A DNA stretch of 64,000 bases from the NCBI GenBank assembly GCA_013397865.1, contig VZTI01003143.1, positions 997,244 through 1,061,243 of the forward strand, read 5' to 3'. Under the pieces are notes generated by a model. It ran no database searches. It saw only the letters and a list, made by a program, of their open reading frames with translations, and was not told the DNA's origin. This DNA is from Struthidea cinerea. Taxonomy: Eukaryota > Chordata > Aves > Passeriformes > Corcoracidae. The position numbers and the translations under genes are program-made. How positions within the stretch are numbered: the first letter of the stretch is position 1; each line of letters opens with the position of its first letter. This document shows, in pieces, positions 10,710-25,600 of the stretch.

Positions 10710-13503
10710 ATCCTGTGGTCCTTGCCATGGTTGCATATTGGCTACTACTGAAGTTCAGGAAGAACAGGACTGAGATAGGATTCCTAAGTGCAAGCAAACA
10801 TGCAATGTATCCTTGGCGGAGATAAATGCCTTGAAGAATAGGATCCAGAGCTATTTTCTTATTAAATTTGTGGAGTTGGGGGATTGACAGGAGTTAAAAA
10901 TGTACATAACAGGCACATTGCCCCAAATGATGCACATTTTTGTAAGAATTACACATACATATTTTTCACAGTGTTCAGGCATAGATTTGGTGCATACAAA
11001 TGTGTGTAATGGTTGTGCTTTGAGAAAAGGATTATCTTCTTTTTCAGGTGGCCTGAGGGTTCCTTACTACTTCTTCTGAAGCACTCAGATTTGCTGACAC
11101 ACTCATTTGTACATCTAGGCTAACAAGGACAGCAATATTATATACTTCCCCCTTCTCATTCAAAAATTATAGAAACAGTTTTGGTATCTTAATCTCTAGG
11201 GGTGTACATACCAGAGAGGTTAATTGTGATTTTATGGCCATTTGCAAACCATATTCCATAACCTTATTAGCAGATACTATACTTTTGCACTTCACCCCAT
11301 TAGAAAACAAGAGAAACTGTAGTGCTTGTGTGCTATTCATTCAGCCTTTTCTTCTAGAAAACTGGGTTGTTGCCTCACATATCAAATAAAAAGCATGAAG
11401 GTGTCTTCTGCTAATATATTTACAGTTTCATATAGTTGTATATATGAAGTAGTTTTGAGGCCAATTAATTCTGTTTTTTCAAGCATCTATGGACCAAAAG
11501 CAAAATAGGAATCCTCCTTTCTAAATTCCCATCTTGATATAACTGTTCCTTTCAACCTAAATGTTTTGCAGACATTTTAAAATTGTAATCCAAGGAATCA
11601 GCTGTCATTCAAGGTTTCTTCCAGAGATGTTTGTAATCACATTCATCATCTTAGCATGCTGACAAGTTATTTAAAATATAAGTGCTTAAGATAATCTCTT
11701 TACTCACACATATTGGTTCTGATCTAGAAAAAAAAATAAGAATCATAAAAAAAATCTTCTATAATCTTCAACTGTGATGGATTACAGATTTTAATAAATG
11801 CGTGTCAGTTCCTCTCTCAGACAAAGGCCATATTCTAATTAATTTTTTTCTTGTAATCCAAGCTACAGACTCAAAAGACATATAACCTGCCTTTTCAAAC
11901 TGGGTCAAGTGTGGAGAAGACGTTATGTATCTCTGGAAAGAAGTAAGATATTAATAAACAACATCAGGTTAAGCTTTTTTCTTTACAAAGCTGTAAGTTG
12001 TGTGACAAGGAAAACTTGATTAGTGATCTTCCTCCTAAGAAATCAGAAAAGAGTTGAGAGTTTAAAAAAAAAAAAGAAGAAAACAAGTAATTTACTATCA
12101 CCAACTTTTTAATGATTGTGATGTGGAGATTTAATACTTGTGGAAAAGCTTTACAAGAATCAGCAGTAAGTGAGGAACAGAACTCATAAAAACTCATCAC
12201 TATCAGTACAAAAGCAAATTAGCTAAAGACCTTATTATGGACTTCAGAAATCAGTTGACAAAACTTGTTAGCATTGTTTTATCACAGTGCTTTTACCTGG
12301 CTGTACAGTTCTTTGCTATGTCCTAGGATAATGTGTGTCATTTCAGACAGGTTGAAATTCTCTGTGGTAAATGCTTACTTCAAGATGAGTTTAGCAAAGT
12401 TAAACTCATTTCTCTCTCATTCTGAAACATAAACAAAGCAGGGCTGGGGAGGAGAGGAGCAGTATTGTCTTGTTGGGGTTAAAAACAGAAAGAAAGGCCC
12501 CACTGGTACCCTGGGTCTGAGGTTACAGTCTTAGTTTTCACTCCTTCCCTGCAGCAAGGCCTATGTCTGATCATCCACTTGTCACAGGTTTGTACTTTGG
12601 TGGATTAGGGTTTCAAAGGGACAAGAAAGAAGGGAAGTCTCTCTCACAATATTTGGCCACATTATGTCTGACTCCCCTCCATTTCCAAATTGAATTCTTT
12701 CCTTTTGAAGCCAAAGCAAGTGAGGGGGAAAAAAACCCTTCTTATGGAATGGAATCCTTATGGCTTATGGAATTAATTTCTTTGTTTCAGGAAAGTCACA
12801 ACCTGTACACAGTAGTTTAGTAAGAATGTATTTGAGATGGTCTGATTTGCCGTGATAAATTCTGCTAGACACTCAAAGCTAAATTTCTTTTTTTCTCCCC
12901 CTCCTCTTCTTAGTTTTCCAGCCTAATCACAACCACTAGAGCCCATTTCCCCCCCCCCATAAACAGCTATTTTGCTATGAGCTTACACCCTTTCCTGGCA
13001 GTGTCACTTTTGTACTCCAGTCCCTCCAAGGGATATAATTCTCACTTGTAGGAATATCTGGGGCTGAGAGCATGCAAAACACGGAGACAGAGAAGTCAGT
13101 CCAAGTGTAATGGGGCTCAAGCACCTCTATCTCAGAAAGAAACTGTGATCTTACATGTCATGAAGATCTGTCAATAGCATAAATTCCAAAACGAAAAAAT
13201 GAGAGACACCCAGTGAAACAATCTGTTCCTTGAAGCCCAATGTGAACAAAGAGTTTAAGAGCCTTTCAGAAGCACAGGCAGTGATAGCAGATGCCATGTA
13301 TTCAGCTGAGCAAGATCCTCAAGCTGAGACAGGCTGTGAAACACCAAGGTTTCATGCCTTCCTGAGGCACAGGATGATATCATACATCTAGTGTTCTGTA
13401 GCTTACCACTTCAGTAGTTGTCCTTGTGCCCAAGAAAAAAACATGCTAAAAAAACCACAAATCTCTTAAGATTATAGCTGAAAATTATCTAGATACAGAT
13501 ACA

Positions 13504-13505
<2 letters not shown>

Positions 13506-13538
<33 letters not shown>
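13506..13538. repeat. (TA)n microsatellite
   Basis: About 16 pure TA units followed by imperfect TA-rich sequence to about 13552. Likely length-polymorphic. Confidence 0.9.
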
Positions 13539-13545
<7 letters not shown>

Positions 13546-14872
13546 AATATATGGATGGGCATGTTTAAACAATCCTTGAAGTCTTCTCCCGTGAGTCTAG
13601 CAAGCAGTATGCAAAGGTATTTCATGCACATAGAAAAGTTCATGTGTAGGCATCCTTTCAATATAACCATCTATGTGAAAAGCCAAATCCCATTCAGGTA
13701 CATCTTATTATTAGACTGTAAAGATGACATGACAACAAAACAGAGGATTTCAGATTTATTTTTCAAGCAATCTTGTGTATAAGATACAATTATCTTTCCA
13801 GTAATATGCAAAGAGAACAGAGAAGTATAATCTTAATAAAAAAAGATAAGCAATAAATTCATTTAAGTCTAAACATAGAAAACAAAATGCAGCATTGCAC
13901 TGGGAAATAGAAATATATTCCGATATAAAGTGTTTCAAAAATAGTAGCAGTGTTTCTTGAAGAAAACACTGCAGTGCTCATTCTTAGTGCTCCAAAAATA
14001 TTAGATACTTTTTAAAAATTCTTATTTTCATCTCATACTGCATTTCCAAGGCAGAAGAGCAAGTATGGTGCATGCATATACATATGCATATACAGAGGCA
14101 CAACTCCGTGGTTGTGTATTTGTGGGCTAAGGAAGGGAACAGAGAATTCTCAAGTAAAATCCTGGTCTCACCAAACACTGTACTGGAAGGAACCAGCAGA
14201 GACAAGTATAACCTTAAACCTTAGTTGCAAGCCATTAATCTACCTGGAGAAGGAGGAGGCAGCAGAGAGCAGAACATTCATTGCAGGCTTCATCCTCTAC
14301 CCCAGCTGCACATACCAGCCAGACAACAGCCCAACAGCCTGTAAGGTCAGTGGGAAGCAAAACAACTTTGTGGAGACAGGATTTTGTGTGATATATGCAT
14401 GGCACTGTAACAGAATCCAATTTTGACATTACATTACAAAAGCATTGGTTCAGTATAAAAAGTCTTTCACAGTAACACTCTGCCCTCCATTCTCCCTTTG
14501 GCTCCTTTCACTTAACTCTGTTGCAGTTGCTACTTCACTGCATGTGCACAAAGAAAATCCAAATCCTGAGCAGCAAAACTTGGAGATCAAAACTTGAATT
14601 ATTGTTATGGCTGCTTTTCCTACCATCCACAAGAACACCTGGAATTCCAGCCTCTCAGAACTGTGATTACAGCACTGGTTTTCAGGAAGGAAAAGGCTGT
14701 GCATTGATCAGCAAAGTGCGTCTGTGAGCAAAGCTGAAAGCAGACAGCTTCCTGCATCACTATTCAGCTTTAGAAAAGGGAAGCTCTAGGCAGCTGCCCA
14801 GGTACCCGTGCAAATACAACCTGCCCACAGCATTACACCTCACAGACCTGACTGGTGAAGTCTAAGCCATGC

Positions 14873-16175
14873 TTTAATTGAAAGGTAGTGTAGAAATCCC
14901 TAAGCAAAAGCCAGAGAAGCGGCCCTGAAACAAAAGGAAGCAGCTGGTGCTATGTTACAGAGAAGCTGCACTTGGGCTAAAGTTCAGTTCTGATGTGGAC
15001 TGATGTGGCTAAACTGCAGCTAGAGCAGGGCTGACACGTCTGTCAGCACAGCACTCAGCAGCAAATGAGCTGTTATGCTGGCAAACTCCATCAGTCTAAA
15101 GTGGCACTGTACTGAGTGTTAGGCATAGGTTCCCAAGGGAATGCTTCAAAACCTTGATAGCAGAAGGACAGAAGCTAACTCAAAAAGTGGCAATTTAAAC
15201 CTCTAAACCTAGTGCATTTCAAAGCTGCACATACGACACAATGTGTTCCCTTTGTAACAGTACTTAACCTGGATGAGGCATGTAGTGTAAGTGGGAAGAG
15301 TAAACACGTCATTTGGAGCATCTTCTAAGCACATTAATTGTGTTGTATTTCAGATTGCCCTTCCTAGCTGCAGAACTCAATGCTAATGTGCTTTCTCCAC
15401 AGCACAAGGCAGCACGTAACAGCAGGTACTTCAACATATTGCAACCAGCTTCCACTCTGTAATAAGAAAGGGTGTGGGGGAAGCTTGATTTAAACTTCCT
15501 CCCTCCTCTAATTAATTTAAATTTACATTCATTATGAAATGATTAAAAAATATTAAGAACTAGGCTTCAAATCCTTGAGAACTGAACATTTTCAAGATTT
15601 AACAGGATCTTATTTGCTAGTAGTGCAGAATTTCTAAACTATTTTTTGCATATTGTTATTGTGAAAACACTCATTAATATTGCTAAAGTGAAAGGGACAA
15701 CCAGACTTAAATTTTAAGTACCATTTTCATCTCCATTTTTTTGAGAAATTATTTTTACCACATGAACAATCAAACTTCGTCAATGGAGTTCATTACCCAG
15801 ACTTTTCCACCACAAAATAATCCACTAATAGATTTTTTTTCAGCTTAAATTTGTCACAATAATAACCCTATATACTTAGAAGAGAAACTCTAATAACAAA
15901 AAAAAGCCCTTCTGAGATATTTTAGAAAAAATATAAGGAAAGATCTGATTGATGCTGAAACATTTACATGAAAGATTAACAATTTTAAGAGGAAAACATC
16001 ACAATTTGTGAGTATCTACAGTTTCTACATCAAAGCCAGATGGCAGGTTTTATGGAAGGCAACATTTGCATATGAAATGGCAGGTGCTGCCTTTAGCTGA
16101 TCCAAACTGAGATTCTGAAAGGGGAGGTGGGGGAACCAGAAAAAGCCAAAACTTGATTAAATCCACTGCTTTCAG
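14873..16175 (-). other. AASS: AASS 3' UTR (inferred extent)
   Basis: Starts right after the AASS stop codon and is AT-rich. The first canonical-like poly(A) signal on the - strand is ATTAAA at 14878-14873; the next is AATAAA at 13760-13755. The 3' end is not fixed by sequence alone. Confidence 0.35.
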
Positions 16176-16294
16176 TTACTGTTTGATAACGCTGCGAGTA
16201 CTGTACAGAATGCCTTCTGCCTGAACACGTTCGAGTATTGGCCCGTAAACATTCTTTGTCAGAGGTATGACCATGCCTTTGGCAGTTATTTCAC
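16176..16294 (-). CDS. AASS: AASS coding exon 23 (last)
   Basis: Residues 890-928 and TAA. Reads GEITAKGMVIPLTKNVYGPI to STRSVIKQ-stop. GPILERVQAEGI is the conserved C-terminal helix of the saccharopine dehydrogenase half. The C-terminal KQ replaces the human KL. Acceptor TTATTTCAG. Confidence 0.96.
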
Positions 16295-19200
16295 CTGAAA
16301 TAAAGGTATTAAAAAAAGCGTTAGTGCTCCACTGGGTTTATTGGAAAGGCTTTGGTAGCTGCACGGTGGGGCTTCTGTGGGCAAGGCGGGAGCTGCTGTG
16401 CTGGACACGGCCAGATCGAGGTGCAGGGAACCACTGAGTCCCTCAGCCATGGGTGGGGCACCTCAGAGAATATTTATTTAAGAAAGGGCAAGGCACTGAA
16501 CAGCAGTGAGGAAAGAAGTGTGAGAAACAGCCCTGCAACACCAGTGTCAGAGAAGGGGAGGGTGAAGGAGCATCAGGCACCGGAGCAGAGATTTCCCTGC
16601 AGCCTGTGGTGGAGATCCAGCTGGAGGAGAGGAAAGCATGAGGAAGGAGCAGCAGAGAAGTTGTTATAGACTGATCACAGGCCCCTGTTTCCCAGCCCCC
16701 TGCGCTGCTCAGGAGAGAGGGAAGAGGCTGAGAGGTGAACAGAGAGTGAATTTGAGCCTGGGAGAGCGGAGCAGGGAGAAGGATGTCGGTTTAGTTTATC
16801 TCTTTTTTTGCATTATTCAAACCTGTTTTAATTGGAAATAAAGTAAATTAATTTTTTTTTCAAGCTGAGCCTGTTTTGCCTATTGCAGTAACTGGTAAGT
16901 GATCTCCCTATCTTTATCTCAGATTAGGAGCTTTTACATCTTGTTTTCTCCCCCTGTTGAGGAGGAGTGAAAGAATAGCTGAGTGGACATCTGGCAACCA
17001 GCCAAGGGGAACCCAGAACAAATGCAAAGATCAATATGCAAATTATATAAATTTTAATTTTTAAAAAATTTTGCATATATTTACACATGCAGATTTAAAA
17101 ATCCTGTCATGTTCTCACACAGCATCAGTACTGTATCAAAGAATATGGAAAACAAGTTTGAAACACATAGTGGTATACACAGCTTGAACTTAATTCATAG
17201 AACTGTGAAACTGCAGTTTGGTGAAAAGTATCTAAACATCAAAGTGTGAGTTACTGGGTTTTTTTTAAAAAAAGAACAACAACAAAAAAACTCCCAAAGT
17301 TTTGCTCATTTCAGTTAACCAGGAGAAGTAAGTTCTAAAGATTAAGAGCAAGGAAGGGGAAATCACACTATTTCTTTCAACAGTGATGATTAAGAGGTGT
17401 TTGACTGTTTTTATAATAACAACATGTTCAGGTAATATGCCCCAAGCCTCGAATTTCATCAATCCAGAAAGTAGCAGTAGAAGTCACTCGTTTATTCAGC
17501 ACAGGTATATGTTCACTGTGGGATAATCAATTATAATTTATCATGCTAAGGGTTTCCTCTACACTAGAGTAACATTTAATATTAAATGACTTAAAAATCT
17601 TTGTGGATTAAACAGTAAATTAAGAGGTGTCACTGAACATCTGAACATCCAAACATGCAGATTAAAAATTCCTGTAAAAAAGACAGGCAGAATCTGACAA
17701 ATTTTTAAAAATATACATATATATACTTCAGAAACACTACATATTTACTTTCTAGATGCAGGAAGATACAGAAGATTGAAATACAGTTACTGAATTTGGA
17801 ATAGCCACTTACCATCTAGAACCATTTTAGCAGCAATAGCTGCGGGGTATCCTACTGTTTTAGCCATTGCAGAATATCCTTTGTTATCCCCATAGACAAC
17901 CAGATCAATAAATTTGTCTTCCAAATGACCAGAAGGATGCCTGAGACCTATTTCACTTCTCATAACAATCATATCTCTCTCTCCAGTGCCTAAGAAAAAA
18001 GCACACAAACTATTCATTACTTGTATTTCAGCCACATCAAGACAACGTTCCTGAGGAGCCAGGCACTACACATTCACAGCATGGATATCAGGGAAGTGAC
18101 TGAAGGCAAGGACTATTAAGGAGGACAGAATACTAAGATCAAACTAAAAGTGTGACAGGGAAAGAAAAGGATAAATTGGGGAAGTAAGGAACAATACCTT
18201 AGAAAACATATCATGAAGGTTTATTAATGAAGGTGAGAAAACTAATCCAATTAAGGCTTATAAAATATATTGCCTTGTTCCATTCAAACCCATGAAAAAG
18301 AACACATACCAAAGGGCAGCTTCATCTCCATGTGCTTTGCAAGAGCCCCTACAATGGAATCTGCTGCTGGAACCCGTTCATCTCCCAATAAACCTAACCT
18401 GGCAGAAGAAATGAGAAAGTTCTATATTGTTGCCTATCAACAGTTTCATTGCCATTTTTTAATTTCCACTTGTTCAGCGTACCAGTTGAACAGTCTCAAC
18501 ATGAACCAAAATAGCTAGAATTGCAAACATTTCTCTTTTTTTTTTTTGACTTTAAAAATCATTGGAATATTTTACCATTCCACTGCTTCCAGCTGACTTT
18601 TGTCCTTTTCCAGTTTGTTAAATACAGCTTCTTTAAGAACATGGTGCTCAGCAGGGGACTTAATTCCAACCAGTTTGCACATGAGCTCTTTCTGTGTTAA
18701 AACAAAAAAGGTTCATGAAGGCCTGACATCTGTTCCCGCTCCATCTCAATCAAGGTTTTGAGACCCAATTGCTCCACTAAGATCAGTTAAAATTCAGGAC
18801 TTCTGAGAAGACAGGTTATGTGTACAGGGAGAGTGAGAAAGTTTGAGGATTTTAATCACAGCAGATGAAAATAGGGTTCACCTTTTCCTAAAAGACTTTG
18901 CTGCTTCCCCCTACATTTTAGTCTTATCCCTTCGTCTGGCAGCAAAGAAAGAACATAGAAACCTGCATAAACAAGGAACACTAGGAAAATGTTAGGATGA
19001 AAGAGAAGCCACCTGGAGACTGACAGAGTCAAAAACTTAGAGACAGGATATCTTTCAGTTGGTCTAGAAATGGAGAATGTCCCTTTCAGAAGGAAGGAAA
19101 CAGACTGATAAGATGAACAAGACTCTGGCAGTCCTGGGAGTATTACCAAAGAACTTTCTCATCATATTTGTGCATATGTGAAGGCCATTCTGTGCTACCT

Positions 19201-19578
19201 AGATGCTAATTATTTCTTGCTTCATTCACAGCAGGGTGGATAATAAAGATAACTACAAGCAAGATATGAAACAACCAAGAACTGCAGAGTCTATTTGGAG
19301 CTCAGGTTAGCCCATATCTTCTACTTTCCTGGCAGAGTAGATAAAGGGAAAATACCAAGACGTAAAAACTGCTAAGAAAATGTTTGCAGTGAGAATAATG
19401 AATTTATAGCTATTCCTACAGATTACATAACACTGTATACTTATCACTGAGGCTTGAAGAACTGGAAATTCCAGCCATCTTTACAAAGAAAACTTGAAAA
19501 TATCAACCCTAAAATTGAAAGTAGACAAAAATAATCTCAAAAAAAAAAAAAAANNNNNNNNNNNNNNNNNNNNNNNNN

Positions 19579-19610
<32 letters not shown>

Positions 19611-22600
19611 TTCCCACATGGCTGCCCAAAAACTCCTGGAGTTTGCTCCAGAAGTGAGGCACCCAAAATCAAGACAGAAAAGCAACATAATAGAAGACTA
19701 AAAAAATGCTTGTACAGAATTTTAATAGAAAAAAATATTTTAATATACTCCTTTACGCACAATCTCTTACTTCTTGATTCCCTAAAAAAATACTTTTATA
19801 CTGAAGATCATGAGCCAGTAGAAATATGGACACTTCAAACTCAGACCACTGAGGACTAGACTGTGACTAACAAAAAACTTAAGACAATTCATAAAAATAT
19901 GGCCATGGCTTTGTCTAGCTGAGTCCTGAAAGCATCCAATGACAAACACTCCAGAATCTATCAGGGAACCAGTTCCAGCACCTTATTACAATCCTGCTGA
20001 AGAAAATCTTCCTAATTTCCAGGGGGAAAAAAAAAATCAAAGGTCAGGACGCAATACAAGATTCCCATTGCTAAGTACAGCCAAGTCTAGCAATAAGAAA
20101 ACCATCAATAAAACAGAGGAAAGCAGGAAGAGTAATCAGAGTAACTCACCCAGGTTAGAGGTGGTATAGTTGAGCTTAGCAGAGGATAAGGATTTGGGTT
20201 AATTAATCCTAGTTTTACAAAGCCTCCCATAGTTCTGGAGTATCCCTGAAATAAAAGAACACCATTAAATATAATAATCTCTTGAAACTGAGGTATTTCT
20301 CCTTGGTTTGAACGTAGTGATAGACACAACCATGGCAGCATTAAGTATTATTTTCTTGGGAAGTCAGCCACAATAACCTGATGCCAGTGAGGTTACTGCC
20401 ACAGAGCGGTGTGTTCCCCAGCCCCTCTCCACCCCTTCCCTACTTTTCATTCTTTTTAATGGCTTATTCTGTTGTCAATACTTCCCTGGCAAGTACCATT
20501 GGTTCCTGAGATCAAAGGGCTCAGCTGGCCAGCAGCAGTTTTCGGCCCAGCCCATCACTATAGACAGGGTTGTATCAGCCAGCTGGCCCATAAACAAACT
20601 ACCGAATACAGACAGCACAAAGCGGAACTCTGCTCACCCAGTTTCACACCACTGGGATTGTGTGGACATCACATAGGCTGATTTAAAGGTAAGAATCATG
20701 GGTGTTGCTTCTCATCTTCAGGAATATCAGACAGACAAACAGCAGCAGAATGGTATTTAAAAGGAACTGCACAGTTTGCATCAGGCTGCACAACAAAAGA
20801 AGTCTCAACTGATTTCTGCTTGCTTTGGTTTGTATCCCATTAACATTCCCATACAGCTGCTGGATACCTAAGAGCACTTACATGCAAAGTGACTAGAAAC
20901 ATCTAAAAAGCAGAACAGAGGAAATAAAGCACCCTGAAAGAAGACGAATTAGGAGCCACTTCCACGAGCACTAGGTTATCAGCTCAGATGGCCTTGCAGT
21001 GAGATCCTTCTGTGTGACACCTCTTTTTAAACTGACTCCATTAGCTATCTAAACTTAATCTCTAAAAGGCACTTTTAGGAGATGATTGCCTCCTCAGTGA
21101 ACAGATTGCTTTCTGGTCTGCAGCACAGCAGCACGTGCAAAGGGCCAACACTAACTTCTGCCCTGCTCAGCACTCTGTGCTGGCATGGCAAACCCTTCCC
21201 CACAACCCTACCAACATCACCCCAGCCCGAAGTGCTAGCCCTGCTTTGGGGGTTAAGAAAACAGCATTCTTGCAGCACACTGACAACCCCTTGGCTTGTC
21301 ACCATGACCTTTTTGCAGTTCCTTGTGCTGACACATACAAAACAAGAAAGTTTTACCAGGCACCAAATGGAAGAACAGATATTGTCATATTAAGATTTCA
21401 TGATGAGATAGATGCCTGCCACATGTTTCTACGTTCTGAAAAAGGGATTGTATCTAGACTGACAAAAAGAGAGCTATTACAATTTATATATACCCTTTCC
21501 CCCCATTTTGGCCTTCCATCTTGTTCCATACCTTCCTCTAAGCAAGCCTCCCTCCCTCCCGGAAATACAGAAAAAATTCTGTTGTATTGCAACAGAGGAA
21601 TTAAGACAAAAAGGACATACACTTCCTCAAGTTATGGACAAATAACAATAACTCAAACCCTGACGTAAACCTTAACAGACATAATACAACATCCAAAAAA
21701 GATTTTTAAAGCCTTCAATATGGTTTTAGGTTTATTCCTTCTTAATGTATATTGACTGAAAAAAATAAAATAAAAGAAAATCTGAAAGAAAAAAATATTT
21801 TGTTTTGATTCTGCTTTGTACACCTAACAAATGAAAGGAAAAGAGTTGATCAGTTAGAAGGAAAACACATTTATCTCTTAACATTTTACTTAGCTGACCA
21901 AAATTATAAAGCTTCTCAAATTAAAGATTTCTAATTACTTAATGAGAAGCTTTCACAGATTGATGGAAAATAATAATTTTCTGTAAGATTTTTACACTAT
22001 GTTTTTCATGGGAATATAAGAAAATGGAATTATTTAATTTTTAAAAATCTTCTATTGATCTGACACCAGGTACAGAGCCAGAATAAAAAGAAGAAACACA
22101 GACTATGCAAGACAACTGACCAACTGTCTAAAACAAAATTATTTTTCCATTTTGCAACAAATACCTGTTAAATACAGCAAGTAAAGCTACATTAAAAAAA
22201 AAAAAAGATAAGTGCTTTCTGATATCTCTCAGCTGGGATAATGCAAGTGCAGAGCTATAAAAGGCTGAGTTTTAAATACACAGTTTTCTTGAATTTTACA
22301 ACATTCATCTCTTGAGGAAAACAATAATTACTAATGATAACACCAAGAACTTACTTTGTATCTTAAGGTGCCTCTCAGTAAAGTGCGAGCTGTCTGAATA
22401 CCATATGGCTCAGCATATTTTGTGCTGTCTCTGTTAGGAAAACCTTCAAGGTTTAACCCTGGGAAAAAGTCCATTGGAGTAACAGAATCCAGTAACGCTC
22501 CTCCAGGTGGAATATTGATAATCTAAAGTTTGTGAAAGAACAGCAAATATTATTTTGGTGAAGTCTTATTCAACTTATTTTAGAACAGAAAAGATAAAGT

Positions 22601-25600
22601 ATGCTTAAAAACTGGGAAAAACATGTTTGGTCTTCCAAGTGCAAAGACCCAATCTAAATAAAGCAGTTGCCCAAGCCATTTAATCCTATGTGGTGCAGGA
22701 AGAGCATGCATTGTATCAGCCATTACTAATCAAAGGGCTAAAACAAGCCATGTTCTTCTCACATACACTGTTAATTCCTGTTGCACTTATATTAAAGTGG
22801 CAGGTTCCCATTTCACTTTCATTTATGTCATTTTGGAGCATGCCCCAGACTCCACCAGTGTGAAGGGAGATTCTGCCCATGAGCTCCCTGCTTTTTCGTC
22901 AAATAGTTTATTACCTTGTTTAGGTTTTGTTTGGGTTTTTATATATGGGAGAGAAGGAAAATATAAAGAGAATGATAGGTGTTTGTTCATTTTTTTTAAG
23001 ATTAAAATAAATCAAGTGATAACACATGGATATAAAATTACTGCCCATGTGTATCTTTACTTGAGGCTACAAAGCACAGAGAGAATGCACCACTGAAGGA
23101 AAACAAAAAAATGGGTGACTAGTTCTATTATCACTCCCCGCCACAGCCTTGAACCCTGCTTCCTTCAAGCAGCTAAAGCCCAGATCTGCTATGCAGCATC
23201 AATACAAACTCATTTTCTGATTTCTGAGCAAGGGGAAGAGGTTTACTAATAGAAGAAATACTAAAGCAGTGAAGCCTGCAGAAATGCCAAAAGGCAAGAC
23301 ATTGTGTGAAAGAATCCTACACAATGGTCAAAGACTTAAGTATTTAGTGGCAAGGAGGAAAAATTGCAGAATGTACTGACCAGCTCACCTAATGCTCTCA
23401 TAATGAATCATCCATATGCATGCTCTAATTTTTCCTAACAATGGCTCATCCAGATCAGAATTAAATAAGAAATATTTTAACATTTTCCAAGAACACTTTT
23501 CATCTGAAACTTATACTTTGTTGCTTTTTAAATAATGGTCCAATGTAAAATTCCTGAATTTCTCCTTTCTTACTTCCATAAGAACAGTAGAGCACCAAAA
23601 TGTCATGATAAAATATTTCGGAAGATTACATTTCAAAAGATTTCTAAGTTTTGGAGATCAAAGAGTTTTAGGTAATTAGCTAAACTTTACAGTGGTTACA
23701 CAAGGCAGTCTCCTTGATAATTGCAGTAACTACTCTGAGCAAGTTAGAGTGGAAATAGCAAAGAAGAAATGTGAGAGTGGCTTGCAATAGCTTTGCACAA
23801 ATCAATTACAATGTTTCCATAAAACAGAAGCAGTGACATTTGTGAGGTTAAGTCTAATGACTCGTGCACAAACAGCAAAACAGAGCTTGCATAAAATACA
23901 CCAAAAAGCATTTCACAAAACCCACTCAGTGGGTTACTGGTATTACACATTGCACCACAAGAAAAAGGAATCAAGGGCTCTGCTATGCACGGTGCAAGAA
24001 CAAAAAGAAGCTTTTCAGGTTATGAACACAGCTAGATAGAAAAGCACTCTCACTTTTGTTTCACAGGGCCAAAGACAGGGCAATCAAGTGGCAAAAGCAA
24101 CACCCAACAGGAATGGAAACTGAACCCAGAAAAATCAACTCTAATCCAGTGCTTTAGTCATTAGAACAAATTCCTTCCTGACAATCAGTTTCCACATCGT
24201 ACGAATTAAGCTGGCAGCAACCAGGCATCATCATGCTCCAAACATAGGGCTAAGTGATTTATGCAGCTGGCTTAGGCAACTGACTGCCACTGGCTTGAAG
24301 GTAAACATAGCATATTCCTTAGCCAAATACCACTTTTTTGTCTGGTTTTAAATGAAAATGTTCGCATTACTTCACCTCTCCATCTTTTAAATACGTAGCA
24401 GGCTGAACTGTATTCAGCAACACTCCTTGTGGACTCCAGCTGAACTTGTATCTTAGAGGATTGTCAGAGTACTCCGGAGCTGGTAGGCCACCGCAGAAAG
24501 AAGTGTACGATATAATCTGTCAGATTTATCCACAGGAAAGAAACAGTGAAGAGAAGATCAGGATGCATACAGATCTACCCTGCAGAATCCCCATCAGTTC
24601 TTAAAATTTCTGTTGACATTATCCCCCAAATGGGCCAGATCAGAAGAAACGACAGTGGAGAGGGGAAATCTGCAGGCACTACCTGTAAAGGAGAGGAAAC
24701 CAAAAGATACACTGGGGCGAGGCCATCTTAGTTGGTCTCACCAAGTGAATTAGTAGCTGTGAAACTTAGTGCATCAGAAAAAGTAAAATGTCCAGAGTCT
24801 GTTACACATCAGTGACGTGCCTGCATGGTGCTAAAAGAACAACTTTACTAATATAATCTTGTCAGAACTATGCACTACCAGCTAACCTTACCGTAGCACC
24901 AACTTCCTTCGCCTTGTCAATACATTCCATCGCCAACATGTGGTCAAGACCAGGATCCAAACCCATTTCACTGACCACTGTAATACCAGCAGCTTCTACA
25001 CTAAAAATAACAGAAATACAGAGCCGTCAGAATATCCACTATTACTGGCCTTTTATTCTGTAAATCTGTCCAACAAAGGCACAGTGAACCTTCCCCAACA
25101 CACTAAATCCTGGGCTCTGCCTGCAGCTTGTGGGAAAAAAGAAACAGATTTTAAAACCTGGACAGTGACAACCATCTAAGAGCCTTCTAACCTTTGTTTC
25201 TCTTACTTCTCTGCAACACCTAGATGCTGGTGGAAAAAGAAATTTCTACCAGCTACTCCGTATCCCACAATCTCCTGGACAGTGCTATAATGCAGGAAGG
25301 TAGTAATGCAGAGGGCAGCATAGAGCTAGTCATAACTGCCCTTAAGAGCTCCTACAAGGAAGAGAGATTAAAAGGCCTACTTCCCAAATTACAAGTATTT
25401 TGGGTTTTTTCCTAATAGTTGCCTACAGTCCCAGAGGAGTTCACTTATCACCACAAATTTATTTTATTTTCAAAATCAGTTTGTCTTTTGACAAATGAGA
25501 AGTGCCCTTTAAAAATTTCTTTTTTCCTGAGAAAAAATTACCTGAGTAAGAATGGTAGGAGAGGCCCCCAAATATCCCTCACTTTCTGCAAACACTGGTT

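Larger units (their letters stand above)
9194..14872. other. Intergenic DNA between PTPRZ1 and AASS
   Basis: No coding exon supported on either strand. Holds a CR1 remnant (9673-9740), a poly-T tract (10689-10709), a (TA)n tract (13506-13538) and otherwise unassigned AT-rich DNA. Part of the right end may be distal AASS 3' UTR: on the - strand AATAAA also occurs at 13760-13755 and 10675-10670. Confidence 0.5.
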
